64,000 nucleotides of DNA from Pseudomonas capeferrum (GTDB lineage Bacteria > Pseudomonadota > Gammaproteobacteria > Pseudomonadales > Pseudomonadaceae), in the NCBI RefSeq assembly GCF_000731675.1, contig NZ_JMIT01000002.1, positions 1,041,282 to 1,105,281 of the forward strand, written 5' to 3'. Positions 43,296 through 51,738 of this stretch are shown in pieces. Position 1 is the stretch's first letter; every line of letters begins with the position of its first letter. A program made the translations under genes and the position numbers. The notes under the pieces were generated by a model. The model was not told where the DNA came from and did no database searches. It was given only the letters and a program-made list of their open reading frames with translations.

Positions 43296-45740
43296 GTGCC
43301 GTATCTGCCCACAACCACCTGTTCTCGACTGAGCCTTGCGGTGCGCCGCAGCCTGTTTGCCGGCTTGCTCTGCACCAGCCCACTGCTGCTTGCGCTGCCC
43401 GCAGTACCGGCTGACGCCAGCGAGCAAACACACAGCTATGCCATCCCCGCTGGCGGCCTGGACCAGGCGCTGAACCGCTTTGCGAGCGAGGCCGGTATCT
43501 TGCTTTCTGCCGATGCCCAGCTCACCGCCGGCAAGCGCAGCGCTGGCCTGAACGGCAGCTATTCCGTTGCAGATGGCCTGGCCCAGTTGCTGGCCGGTAC
43601 CGGCCTTCGCGCATTCAATAGCGGTGGCAACTACACGGTGGAGGTCGCAGCGGGCAGCGGTGGCGCCCTGGAGCTGGAGGCGACCAACGTCATCAGCAAC
43701 CAGCTGGGCACCGTCACCGAAGGCACCGGCTCTTACACGCCCGGCACCATCGCCACGGCCACCCGCCTGGTACTCAAACCCAGGGAAACCCCGCAGTCGA
43801 TCAGCGTGGTCACGCGCCAGCACATGGATGACTTTGCCCTCAACAGTGTCGACGCGGTGATGCGCCACACCCCCGGCATCACCGTGTCGGCCTACGACAC
43901 GGACCGGACCAACTACTATTCCCGCGGTTTCTCGATCAACAACTTCCAGTACGACGGCATCCCCTCCGCCGTGCGCAACGTTGCCTACTCAGCCGGCAAC
44001 ACCCTGAGCGACATGGCCATCTACGACCGCATCGAAGTGCTCAAGGGCGCCTCCGGCCTGCTCAGCGGCGCCGGCTCGCTGGGCGGTACCATCAACCTGA
44101 TACGCAAAAAGCCCACCGCCGACTTCCAGGGCCACGCCACCCTGGGCGCGGGCTCGTGGGACAACTACCGCAGCGAACTGGATGTCAGCGGCCCGCTGAC
44201 CGAAACCGGCAACGTCCGCGGCCGGGCCGTGTTTGCCTACCAGGACAAGCACTCGTTCATCGACCGCTATTCGAGCCAGAATTCGGTGTTCTACGGCATC
44301 GTCGAGTTCGACCTGTCGCCCGATACGCTGCTGACCGTAGGCGCCGACTACCAGGACAACGACCCCAAGGGTTCCACCTGGTCCGGCAGCTTCCCGCTGC
44401 TCAATTCCAAAGGCGAGCGCAACGACGCCAAGCGCTCGTTCAGCAACGCAACCGACTGGAGCAGCTGGCAGCAGTACACCCGCACGGTCTTCGCTACGCT
44501 GGAGCACGACATGGGCGACGGCTGGGTAACCAAGCTGCAACTGGACCACAAGTACAACGGCTATGACGCGCAGATGGGCGCCATCCAGTTCGACCAGCCG
44601 CAGCCCGACGGCAGCGCCGAAATCAACGCGCAACGCTACAAGGGCGACACCACCAGCGACTCCGCCGACCTGTATGTCAGCGGCCCGTTCAGCATGCTCG
44701 GCCGCGAGCACGACCTGGTGCTCGGCGGCTCCATCAGCAAGGCCCACTGGGATGGCAAGGGTTACTGGGACGAAACCTTCTCGGTACCCAACCGCGTGGA
44801 CTACAACAACTGGCACGGCAACCTGCCCAAGCCCGACTGGGGGCCGGTGTCGCAGCGCACCGACGACGTGATCCGCCAGACCGGCGTCTACCTCACCACC
44901 CGCCTGAACGTCACCGACGACCTGAAAGTGCTGCTGGGCGGCCGCGTGGTCAACTACAGCCTGACCGGCCTGACCCCGACCTACACCGAGTCCGGACGCT
45001 TCATACCCTATGCCGGCGCCATCTACGACCTGAATGAAAACTTCTCGGTCTACGCCAGCTACACCGACGTGTTCATGCCGCAGGAAAACTACAACCGCGA
45101 CCGCGACAACAAACTGATCGAGCCGGATGAAGGCGAGAACTACGAAGTCGGGGTCAAGGGCGAGTTCTTCGACGGCCGCCTGAACGCCAGCCTGGCCTAC
45201 TTCGAGGTCAAAGAAACCAACCGCTCGGTGCCGGACGACGCCTACAACAACCTGACCCCTACCCCATCCAACTACGCGTTCAAGGGCAGCAAGGCGACCA
45301 CCAAGGGCTACGAGCTGGAAGTGTCCGGCGAACTGGCCCCAGGCTGGCAGGTGCAAGGCGGCTACACGCACAAGGTGGTGCGCGACAGCAACGACGTGAA
45401 GCTGTCGACCTTCGAGCCCGAAGACCAGTTCAGCCTCTACACCACCTACAAGCTCACCGGTGACCTGGACAAGATCACCCTTGGCGGTGGCGCACGCTGG
45501 CAGAACAAGGCCTGGCAGCAGATCTGGAACAACCCCAAAGGCGTGAACGAGGACATCACCCAGGAATCGTACTGGGTGGTGGACCTGATGACCCGCTACC
45601 AGATCACCCAGAACTTGTCGGCGACGCTTAACGTCAACAACCTCTTCGACAAGTACTACTACACCAACGTCGGCTTCTATAACTCGGCCATTTACGGCGA
45701 ACCGCGCAACGTCATGGTTACGACCCGCTGGAACTTCTAA
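43296..45740 (+). CDS. TonB-dependent siderophore receptor with signalling domain
   Basis: An 814-residue outer-membrane receptor. After the signal peptide (about 1-45, LLCTSPLLLALPAVPADA) comes the STN signalling domain (YAIPAGGLDQALNRFASEAG), which talks to FecR. The plug (about 145-280) has TPQSISVVTRQHMDDFALNS and RIEVLKGASGLLSGAGSLGG. A 22-strand barrel ends in the aromatic signature VTTRWNF. It is of the FpvA/FoxA-like ferric-hydroxamate or pyoverdine class; the ligand is not evident. The GTG start at 43296 gives a proper signal peptide. Confidence 0.92.
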   Translation: MPYLPTTTCSRLSLAVRRSLFAGLLCTSPLLLALPAVPADASEQTHSYAIPAGGLDQALNRFASEAGILLSADAQLTAGKRSAGLNGSYSVADGLAQLLAGTGLRAFNSGGNYTVEVAAGSGGALELEATNVISNQLGTVTEGTGSYTPGTIATATRLVLKPRETPQSISVVTRQHMDDFALNSVDAVMRHTPGITVSAYDTDRTNYYSRGFSINNFQYDGIPSAVRNVAYSAGNTLSDMAIYDRIEVLKGASGLLSGAGSLGGTINLIRKKPTADFQGHATLGAGSWDNYRSELDVSGPLTETGNVRGRAVFAYQDKHSFIDRYSSQNSVFYGIVEFDLSPDTLLTVGADYQDNDPKGSTWSGSFPLLNSKGERNDAKRSFSNATDWSSWQQYTRTVFATLEHDMGDGWVTKLQLDHKYNGYDAQMGAIQFDQPQPDGSAEINAQRYKGDTTSDSADLYVSGPFSMLGREHDLVLGGSISKAHWDGKGYWDETFSVPNRVDYNNWHGNLPKPDWGPVSQRTDDVIRQTGVYLTTRLNVTDDLKVLLGGRVVNYSLTGLTPTYTESGRFIPYAGAIYDLNENFSVYASYTDVFMPQENYNRDRDNKLIEPDEGENYEVGVKGEFFDGRLNASLAYFEVKETNRSVPDDAYNNLTPTPSNYAFKGSKATTKGYELEVSGELAPGWQVQGGYTHKVVRDSNDVKLSTFEPEDQFSLYTTYKLTGDLDKITLGGGARWQNKAWQQIWNNPKGVNEDITQESYWVVDLMTRYQITQNLSATLNVNNLFDKYYYTNVGFYNSAIYGEPRNVMVTTRWNF

Positions 45741-45831
45741 AGCCCGTGCCAGCCTGGAATACCCGAATACCCAGGCTGGCCTTGGTGGGCACAACTGCCT
45801 TGCTCAAACTTCCAAAACAGCCATGACCCCC

Positions 45832-45922
45832 GTGGGAGCGGGCTTGCCCCGCGAACACGGGCGAAGCCCGTGCCATCCACCACAGTGCCTGCTTCGCGGG
45901 TAAGCCCGCTTGCACCGGGCCA
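45832..45922. repeat. Inverted REP pair after receptor gene
   Basis: Two REP units (GGGAGCGGGCTTGCCCCGCG and CGCGGGTAAGCCCGC) face each other. Just before, at 45748-45782, GCCAGCCTGG and CCAGGCTGGC form a hairpin after the receptor stop codon without a T-run. Confidence 0.75.
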
Positions 45923-45923
45923 A

Positions 45924-46151
45924 CTAATCGCCCGGATCCTGCCCCTTCAGCTCCATCACCTTCCCACACTGCTCACTGGCCAACCGGCTAATAATCCGAA
46001 TCGCCTGATGGATACCAGCCGTGTTGCGAAAACTCAGCTGCGGGTTGTGTTCGCACTCCAGCATCTCGTCATGCTGGACCAAGGCTTCGCCTAGCAGCTC
46101 GAGGGTCCAGGCGTAGCTTTGGATGGTGGCGAGGCGTTCGTGGTCAGTCAT
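45924..46151 (-). CDS. Small helical protein, second ORF of C4-led unit (chromosomal copy)
   Basis: A 75-residue protein, MTDHERLATIQSYAWTLELL, mostly helical with ALVQHDEMLECEHNPQ in the middle. No recognised domain. Its ATG overlaps the end of the 46-aa ORF by 8 bases and has GGAGG upstream, so the two are coupled. Its place after a C4-type leader and a short LNPS ORF mirrors the 99-aa gene in the satellite at 60.9-61.2 kb, although the two proteins are not obviously homologous. Confidence 0.7.
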   Translation of the reverse strand: MTDHERLATIQSYAWTLELLGEALVQHDEMLECEHNPQLSFRNTAGIHQAIRIISRLASEQCGKVMELKGQDPGD

Positions 46152-46284
46152 GGAGGGCCTCCTGGGGGGTGGAGGTGGCGCAGGAATGGGTGTCGATGGG
46201 GTAGAAACGGTGGGGGGTGCGGGCCGGCGCGGGGCGGCGGCGGAGAACGAATGCGAGGATCCTTGATGGATTTAAGGTGAGCAT
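46144..46284 (-). CDS. 46-aa ORF with LNPS start, translation target of C4-like RNA
   Basis: It starts MLTLNPSRILAFVLRRRPAP and continues Pro/Arg-rich. The first nine residues resemble those of the 52-aa ORF at 61207-61365 (MHALNPSKI). The ribosome site (AAAAGGACC) is exactly the segment that the upstream C4-like loop can pair with. It overlaps the 75-aa gene. This is probably a leader peptide or control ORF (compare icd in phage P1) more than a functional enzyme. Confidence 0.55.
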   Translation of the reverse strand: MLTLNPSRILAFVLRRRPAPARTPHRFYPIDTHSCATSTPQEALHD

Positions 46285-46510
46285 GCATGAGGTCCTTTTC
46301 GGTTGATGCACCACGCTGACCGTCGCCAAACGGTTAGGGTGGCAGCTGTACGCGGGTTGGCGAACCGAGGAAAAGGAACCCGGCAGACCCGAAGGTCTCC
46401 CACGCACAGCCGCCATTACACGAAACTGCGGACGCAAAAAAAGCGCCTGCAATCGTGATCGGGGCGCCGTTGCGCCTTTTCGTACGGGTCGCCAAACCCG
46501 GTCGCGGAAT
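46285..46510 (-). ncRNA. C4-type antisense RNA leader, copy 1
   Basis: Read on the minus strand. A decoy region has GGGTTTGGCGACCC and then CGAAAAGG (46475-46483). A hairpin with T7 follows (46436-46468). The central fold has an antisense loop CCTTTTCC (46369-46376) next to TTCGCCAACC. The target region has GTTTGGCGAC and CCGAAAAGG (46294-46302) at the ribosome site of the 46-aa ORF. The two antisense parts can pair with either decoy or target, the layout of the C4 immunity RNA of phages P1/P7. Parts of this sequence can be read as an Ash-like protein (RGRPSGLPGSFSSV), which I regard as a by-product. A possible promoter is CTTGCA-N16-GATAAC just upstream. Confidence 0.65.
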
Positions 46511-46644
46511 GGGCCGCGACTTGAGCAAGTTATCTGTGTGGGCTTGGTATTGCAAGGTTTGGGGTTGTGTGAAAAGTCGCCGAGCATTGTGGGGTTGCTC
46601 GCGTTCGAAAACTTCGATTCTGAGTACCAGTTATCGCTACGTAC

Positions 46645-47001
46645 TTAAGCGGTACCGAGAACACCTAACGAATGCCACTTTCTCCGGCTGATGCGCGCTT
46701 GGACCAATGCCCTGTAAGCCTCAGGCTCTGGTACAAATGCGCGCCTATGCCGACGTAAATTACACGTCACACAAGCCGCAGCAATATTGCTAGCTGTGTC
46801 CTTACCACCATCCTGCCGAGCGGTCAGATGCTCCGCTGTACATCGAAGCTTGCTGGCTTGTTTGACGGTGATTTTGTGTATAAGGGCAAAACGCTCAACA
46901 GCATCGCGCCACATTGGATAGTCGCAATAACAGCAGCGCCCTTCTTGGCGTTCGAAGGCTATAGATCGAGATTTGACGAGGGTTTTGAGTCGCGTGGCCA
47001 C
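46645..47001 (-). CDS. HNH endonuclease
   Basis: A 118-residue protein with a HNH/zinc-finger fold: GRCCYCDYPMW supplies the first Cys pair, CTAEHLTARQDGGKD the HNH histidines, and ACVTCNLRRHRR the second Cys pair with the final motif. It is predicted to cut DNA; a free-standing homing- or restriction-type nuclease. A GTG start at 47001 has a perfect AGGAGG site. It is divergent from a second, frameshifted HNH gene. Its position beside a C4-like RNA suggests phage-derived material. Confidence 0.82.
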   Translation of the reverse strand: MATRLKTLVKSRSIAFERQEGRCCYCDYPMWRDAVERFALIHKITVKQASKLRCTAEHLTARQDGGKDTASNIAAACVTCNLRRHRRAFVPEPEAYRALVQARISRRKWHSLGVLGTA

Positions 47002-47042
47002 GGCGGCCTCCTAAATAAATTAAGGAAGTCCGCTGATCTCTG

Positions 47043-47656
47043 GTGAGCTCCACACGGTACCAGCCGATTTGTTCTGACTGGCCAAACATCGAGCCTAGTG
47101 GTCTCGACAGTAGGAATCTAACTCTTACTACCACTATTGCGCAAGCATCGAAGGCGTTGCCGTTGATAGCTGGCTCCAACTGCTCGCGCCAACCGTGATT
47201 TTTTCGGTGATAGATGATCGGTTGCCGGATACCCACCAGGTCGCTGATGTGCTGTGGCAATGGCCAAGGGTTGTTGATCTCGCCAAGCTGGTTGCGTCCG
47301 ATCCGAAACCGGCTGGTTTTGAGGACACATATGACGATTGCCCGGCGCCGGACTATTCGGCTTTAGGGCGTGACCTTGGGGAGAGGGTGAGCACCGTTCG
47401 GTCTCACGTGAAGCGAGACCCTAAGGTACGAATGGCTGTACTACAACGAGCTCAGTACCGATGTGAGAGATGCACTGAGAGTCGGACGTTCCCTGGTTTC
47501 TTAGACGTGCACCACATGCTAGGTGCCGAACTGTCGGATCGATTCTACAACTGCGTAGCGCTCTGCCCGAATTGCCATCGAGAAGCGCACTATGGCGAGA
47601 ACCGAGATGAACTGAACAAGCAGCTCCTTGCATACGCACTCCAGTTTCGCGCGTGA
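47043..47656 (+). pseudogene. HNH endonuclease gene, frameshifted
   Basis: The C-terminal half is intact in one frame (from about 47175; YRCERCTESRTFPGFLDVHH, NCVALCPNCHREAHYG), with clear HNH and Cys motifs. The N-terminal part continues in another frame from a GTG at 47043 (RYQPICSDWPNIEPSGLDSR, then LPLIAGSN). The two join near 47165-47185 through a single-base shift, after which the frame reads WLQLLAPTVIFSVIDDRLPD. An in-frame GTG at 47195 could still express the nuclease half of 153 residues. Confidence 0.6.
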
Positions 47657-47823
47657 GTTTTGAATCGGTAAGCGATGGGTGAGTAGGTCAAGCGGTGACG
47701 CGCACCAGCCAGGCACCGAAGCCATTTCGGTGGCATACAAAGTCGAGGACATTCTGGCCTCAGTCGCCCGTGCAGCACGGGCCTTGGGCAAGTAATTTTC
47801 ATTGGTATTTCTGAAACACCACG

Positions 47824-48237
47824 TTAGAACTCCACCTTACCCCGCCCCGCCTTGACAGTGCTGCGCCTGGCTTTTCCTTCGAGGCGGCGGGTCTTCGAGC
47901 CAAGGGTCGGTTTGGTGGGGCGGCGTTTCTTCTCGGTCTTGCCGGCAGTGATGATCAACTCGGCAAGACGCGCCAGTGCGTCAGCGCGGTTCTGCTCCTG
48001 GGTGCGGTACTGCTGGGCTTTGATGATCAACACGCCGTCACCGGTGATGCGACTGTCACGCAGCGCCAGCAGCCGCTCCTTGTAAAACTCGGGCAGCGAC
48101 GAGGCGGGAATGTCGAAGCGCAGGTGCACGGCGCTGGACACCTTGTTGACATTCTGCCCGCCTGCGCCTTGCGCGCGGATGTATGTCAGTTCGATGTCGG
48201 CATCTGGCAGATGCACGTTATTCGAGATGGTCAGCAT
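47824..48237 (-). CDS. arfB: Alternative ribosome-rescue factor ArfB (peptidyl-tRNA hydrolase)
   Basis: A 137-residue class-I release-factor-like protein that frees peptides from stalled ribosomes without a stop codon. The catalytic GGQ is in IRAQGAGGQNVNKVSSAVHL. The C-terminal basic tail (TKPTLGSKTRRLEGKARRST) enters the empty mRNA channel. The start at 48237 (MLTISNNVHLPD) has AAAGG upstream. It is the last recognisable core gene before the island junction; the gap 48238-48700 holds no gene I can support. Confidence 0.93.
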   Translation of the reverse strand: MLTISNNVHLPDADIELTYIRAQGAGGQNVNKVSSAVHLRFDIPASSLPEFYKERLLALRDSRITGDGVLIIKAQQYRTQEQNRADALARLAELIITAGKTEKKRRPTKPTLGSKTRRLEGKARRSTVKAGRGKVEF

Positions 48238-48637
48238 GGCATGGCCTTTGTCATTGCCTTCCATTATCACAGCCTTCGCCGCTGGCCTACAGAACAAAAG
48301 ACGTTTGACCTCAACCACAGTGGTCGAGACGCTCTACTCCGCCATTGCCAATTCGTACAACACTGCTCCCAGCTAGGACACTTGGACTGGGGTGTTTCCC
48401 TCCAACCTCAGTCTGCGGAATAACTCAGCAGCAGGTCGTAGTGAGAAAACTGGGTCATCTCAAAATTATCTCTAAACGGAAAAAACGTTATCTAGAAAAA
48501 AATCGGCTTTGCCCCCGTGAACATTGGTCCAAACCGAATCAACAGATACCCACTATCTAGAAAAGTCTGTAACGCTAAGTGGAAAACCGCGCCCTCTCAA
48601 GTCAAAAGCACGCAGATCAACAGCGTAAAAACAGCCA

Positions 48638-48669
48638 CAAAAAAACCCGCACAAGGCGGGCTTTTTAGC
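48638..48669 (-). terminator. Terminator downstream of the tRNA-like fragment
   Basis: Read on the minus strand, AAAAAGCCCGCC and GGCGGG-type arms around TTGT are followed by TTTTTTT. It lies about 40 bases past the tRNA-like 3' end, where a tRNA terminator would be expected. Confidence 0.7.
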
Positions 48670-48709
48670 AGGGCCAACAAGCGAAAAATCGCCATTGGCC
48701 AATCTGAAT

Positions 48710-48733
48710 GTGGTGCGGAGACAGGAATCGAAT
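48710..48733 (-). other. tRNA 3'-end-like fragment, probable island attachment site
   Basis: On the minus strand the sequence reads TTCGATTCCTGT, then CTCCGCACCA, i.e. a T-loop, the T-stem 3' side, an acceptor strand and CCA, with one base fewer than a normal tRNA. No D-arm, anticodon arm or 5' acceptor strand lies upstream. Together with the terminator to its left and integrase-side features to its right, this fits the distal attachment site of an element inserted in the 3' end of a minus-strand tRNA lying beyond 64 kb. Confidence 0.5.
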
Positions 48734-48784
48734 GAAAGCTATCGCACCCCGTAAATATTGACCTTCGGTCTTTCATAGAAGAGA

Positions 48785-48808
48785 ACGTATCCCTAAACGT
48801 ATCCCTAA
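48785..48808. repeat. 12-bp tandem repeat, possible integrase arm site
   Basis: ACGTATCCCTAA occurs twice head-to-tail (48785-48796, 48797-48808), about 55 bases inside the presumed attachment site. Short tandem repeats in this position are typical of arm-type binding sites for tyrosine integrases. Confidence 0.5.
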
Positions 48809-48821
48809 AGCTCAAGTCACC

Positions 48822-49526
48822 TCAGCTTCCGCCGCTTTCACACGGGTGCAGGCCACCCGCTAAGAAAGCAGCCATGCTGTTGGGGCCTTTCGCAATGAGC
48901 CCTTCTTCCTGCATGACGCGGTACCAGGCTGCAAGCGCCGCCTTCACAGCCTCCATACCCTTCTTCCACACAGGCCCAAGGTGTAGAACCCACAGCTCAA
49001 GTTCACGCTCTGTCACTGGCGCCCCTTGGCTAAGAAGCTCTGCTGTGTCCACTAGGCTTGTAGCCAGTTCCGAGTCAATCACCTGGTCAGGGATCGACCA
49101 GTTCGCTTTTTGCCCAAGACAGTCGGTGTAAAAGCCTAACTGCTTCACCTGGTCTAGGAGATATGGGTGGTCTGATGCATTGTCGTAAAGGGGACGAAAA
49201 TCTTCCAACGATCTTGCGCCATCAGCTACCAAGGCCGGAAAGGTCCAGTGGCTGTTTTTGCTCGTATGAGAGCGGTAGTGCTTCCATTCTGCCTTGATCG
49301 CACTGTCTTCCAGCTCCAGTGCCATCCCTCGGAGGATAGATATCTTCGCCGCTTCCTCAATCGAAAGCGCAGCCAATGAAGCCGCAGAAGCAAAGCTCTC
49401 TGCCCCCAGTAGAAGGCGTGCGTCCTTGGCGAGTCTGGCGGCATTGGCTCGCGCTGCCGTCATGCCAGCGGCGAGCTGTGAGCAATTCAATCGTCCTTTG
49501 TAGCCGTCCAATTTTCTTGAAGCCAT
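48822..49526 (-). CDS. AbiV-like (HEPN) abortive-infection protein
   Basis: A 234-residue protein. The first half has AANAARLAKDARLLLGAESFASA followed by SLAALSIEEAAKISIL, the pattern of AbiV proteins: LxxDAxxLL...ASAxxLAxxSxEExAK. Further on, HYRSHTSKNSH offers polar residues such as those used by HEPN ribonucleases. AbiV of Lactococcus blocks phage translation. Its place at the island edge beside other defence-like genes supports this role. The start at 49526 (MASRKLDGYKG) is preceded by AAGGGGG-like sequence. Family call by pattern only. Confidence 0.65.
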   Translation of the reverse strand: MASRKLDGYKGRLNCSQLAAGMTAARANAARLAKDARLLLGAESFASAASLAALSIEEAAKISILRGMALELEDSAIKAEWKHYRSHTSKNSHWTFPALVADGARSLEDFRPLYDNASDHPYLLDQVKQLGFYTDCLGQKANWSIPDQVIDSELATSLVDTAELLSQGAPVTERELELWVLHLGPVWKKGMEAVKAALAAWYRVMQEEGLIAKGPNSMAAFLAGGLHPCESGGS

Positions 49527-50793
49527 CTGGTGCCCCCTTCAGTCAGAGCGCATATCATTGCAGCAATCGCAAGGATCCTTCCAAGTGTGCTGAAAAATGC
49601 ACAATTCACCCTGGCTCACCTTGTTTACCAGTTCACTAAGCTGGCCATCCTCCCGCTAACAAAGAACCGCGGGTTCCCAGTCCCGTATACCAGCGTTCTT
49701 CTCAGGGTCCCCCGGTCACCTTGGAAACAGAGCCCAGCACCAAGCGTCCGGAACCGGTTCTCGCTGGAGGTACTGCTAGTGGCTGGGCGGGGGATGACAC
49801 ATAGTTGGGCTCGGATGAAGTTTCAGGTGTAGCAGGTGTTTCGTTCGAATCAAGTCATTGATTTATATGAATATTTTTCGGTTATCGGTTTGCTATCATT
49901 CGCGTGTAACAGCTCGGCGTAACGTGTAACGGTGTTACGCAGCCGCACCGTGTGCTGACAGACAATCAAGTAACGCGGACGACGCCCGGTGGTGCCTCAT
50001 ATTGGTACTCGGGCGGTGGGCGTAGGGATAGCAAAGTGTCGGAATGGACCGTAACACGTCCTCAATGCGCTCATCGCTCGATCCTAGCTTTCTATGATGT
50101 GCCATCAACGGATCGGAGCACCTCTATGGTGAAGCGCACCCTCATTGGAGTAGTCGAGGCTTGCGAGCCACTGATTTGGCAAGCGCTTGAGGCGATTCGG
50201 CAAACTGATGAAACGGATGCTGCTAGCTTTCCTAGTGTATGAGGTAAACATTTGCGCTTAGGGAGATATTCGCTCGACCAAGGTGTCATTGATTTTCATC
50301 TTGTTAAGCCTGTACGCAACCTTTAGTCTTTCGTTGACGCGCTGTCACTAACACTAGTCCCACACCATCAACACTGGCGCTGTGGGCGTGTTGAGGATGT
50401 GGAATGAGTCGCTAGTTTTTAGCTGCCCTATTGCAGAAATCGAGCGACTGCGTCAGATCGCAGAATTGCAGAACGACAGTTCCAAGCTGTGAGGGAAAAT
50501 TAGGTCGAAGCGTTGCTTTGCGATTCTCGTAGAATCAACTGATCGAGGTTGATCAAGTCGGCACCCGTTGTGCGCCGAGGCCAATGGTTTGCCAGCGTTG
50601 CACCCGGGAACCGCTATGCAGCATCTACCCATAGCTACTGTTCGTGAGGGAGAGTCATCGGTCAGAAGCGGACGCTCGTCCAAGTCGAAACGATATTTGC
50701 CTATGCCCGGGGATCCTCGTGTGGACGGGGTTTTAAGGATGATGTCAGGATGCTATCTTGGTTGTTGAGCGATATCACTCACCAGGAGGAGCA
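49527..50793. other. 1.27-kb stretch without a supported gene
   Basis: Open frames here are short and lack ribosome sites or recognisable motifs. Near 49903-49940 lies a compact repeat group: CGTGTAAC at 49903-49910 and again at 49923-49930, with GCGTAAC (49917-49923) and GTTACGC (49934-49940) as an inverted pair, downstream of an AT-rich stretch with TATCAT that could be a promoter. This may be an operator for lost or unrecognised genes. The stretch may be decayed cargo. Confidence 0.4.
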
Positions 50794-51699
50794 ATGATCA
50801 AGGGACAGTCGATTAAAGGCATAGCACGCTTGATAGCTGAGGCAAAGGGCGCAAATCACGTTTTGTTTGTAGCTCAATTAGATGTCGTAGCACCAGAACG
50901 ACAAAAGGAAATTGGTATTCACTTCCTCCAGAATGATGGGGATTCAATACTCGCTTCAGATGTTGGGAAAACATCAAGTTTTAATGTCAGTGGCAAGGAA
51001 ATAAAACGGAAAGATCTCCCGCTAATAAAAAAAGCGATACCGCAGTATCGTACGTGGAAAGACTGGCATGGAAGAGAGCATGATGGAATTCAACATCGCA
51101 CTATGGACGTCTACCCCACAGACTTTATATCTCCGCCTTCTGAAAGGTTATCGCTTAAAGAAATTGACGGCGTAATGTACGTCACCACACGCCAATTAGA
51201 TTTAACGAGTGATCCAGATTCGCTAATCCATCTAGCTAATCTGTTGCTTGAGTATTTCGGTGAGTTTGAAATATTCGACTTGTCTAAGCTAAAGATATCG
51301 AGCGTACCAACGCGCCAGCTTCAGTGGGAAGTGTTGCCCAAAGGTAAATATCCTTGGAGTAAAGTTTCTGAAATTGTAGCCCCTTACTTGGTGAAACTTA
51401 GCCAATCTGAGAAAGGTGTGATTGAGCATAGAATGCGAGAAATTTCAAAGTACGAGCCAGACTTTATAGCAACAGGCCGTAGCGGGTACTCGGGGTATTT
51501 TGTTTATGGCTTTACATCAAAAAGAATCTATTTTTTAGAAAGCAGACATCTAAATAATGCTACATATATATTTGGCGATGCGTGGGAAGAGCTTTCATCT
51601 TTGTCGAAAGAAGAGATTATAAATGGTGGGCACGAGCACTCAAGAGTAATCCATGACAAGAACTGGATCTCAAAAGTTAGGAATTTTTTACGAGCGTAG
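50794..51699 (+). CDS. Unknown protein, first gene of ParA-SIR2 operon
   Basis: A 301-residue, AT-rich gene with an excellent ribosome site (AGGAGGAGC) before the ATG at 50794. The protein is soluble. The N-terminal part (IKGIARLIAEAKGANHVLFV, LDVVAPERQKEIGIHFLQND) and the middle (LSLKEIDGVMYVTTRQLDLT) look alpha/beta. The C-terminal 90 residues (SGYSGYFVYGFTSKRIYFLE, NNATYIFGDAWEELSSLSKE, RVIHDKNWISKVRNFL) form a distinct conserved-looking block with a possible catalytic or ligand site (ES, W, His). I recognise no family. The ParA-like gene starts 39 bases downstream. A sensor or specificity subunit is a guess from position. Confidence 0.75.
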   Translation: MIKGQSIKGIARLIAEAKGANHVLFVAQLDVVAPERQKEIGIHFLQNDGDSILASDVGKTSSFNVSGKEIKRKDLPLIKKAIPQYRTWKDWHGREHDGIQHRTMDVYPTDFISPPSERLSLKEIDGVMYVTTRQLDLTSDPDSLIHLANLLLEYFGEFEIFDLSKLKISSVPTRQLQWEVLPKGKYPWSKVSEIVAPYLVKLSQSEKGVIEHRMREISKYEPDFIATGRSGYSGYFVYGFTSKRIYFLESRHLNNATYIFGDAWEELSSLSKEEIINGGHEHSRVIHDKNWISKVRNFLRA

Positions 51700-51738
51700 A
51701 AGTCTTTTTTGAACAGGTTATTTATTAAGGGATGTAGC

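Noticed and set aside
46144..46587. A 147-codon minus-strand frame over the chromosomal C4-like leader.
   Set aside because: Same reasoning: the amino-acid similarity between the two loci follows from conserved RNA. Only the last 46 codons, with a ribosome site, are kept as an ORF.
47700..47795. A short plus-strand tail reading VEDILASVARAARALGK before a stop.
   Set aside because: It looks like the end of a protein, but no start or recognisable upstream part is present, so it is at most a gene relic.
49952..50242. A 96-codon frame starting at a GTG in the cargo gap.
   Set aside because: No ribosome site, no motif, and the first half is low-quality sequence.
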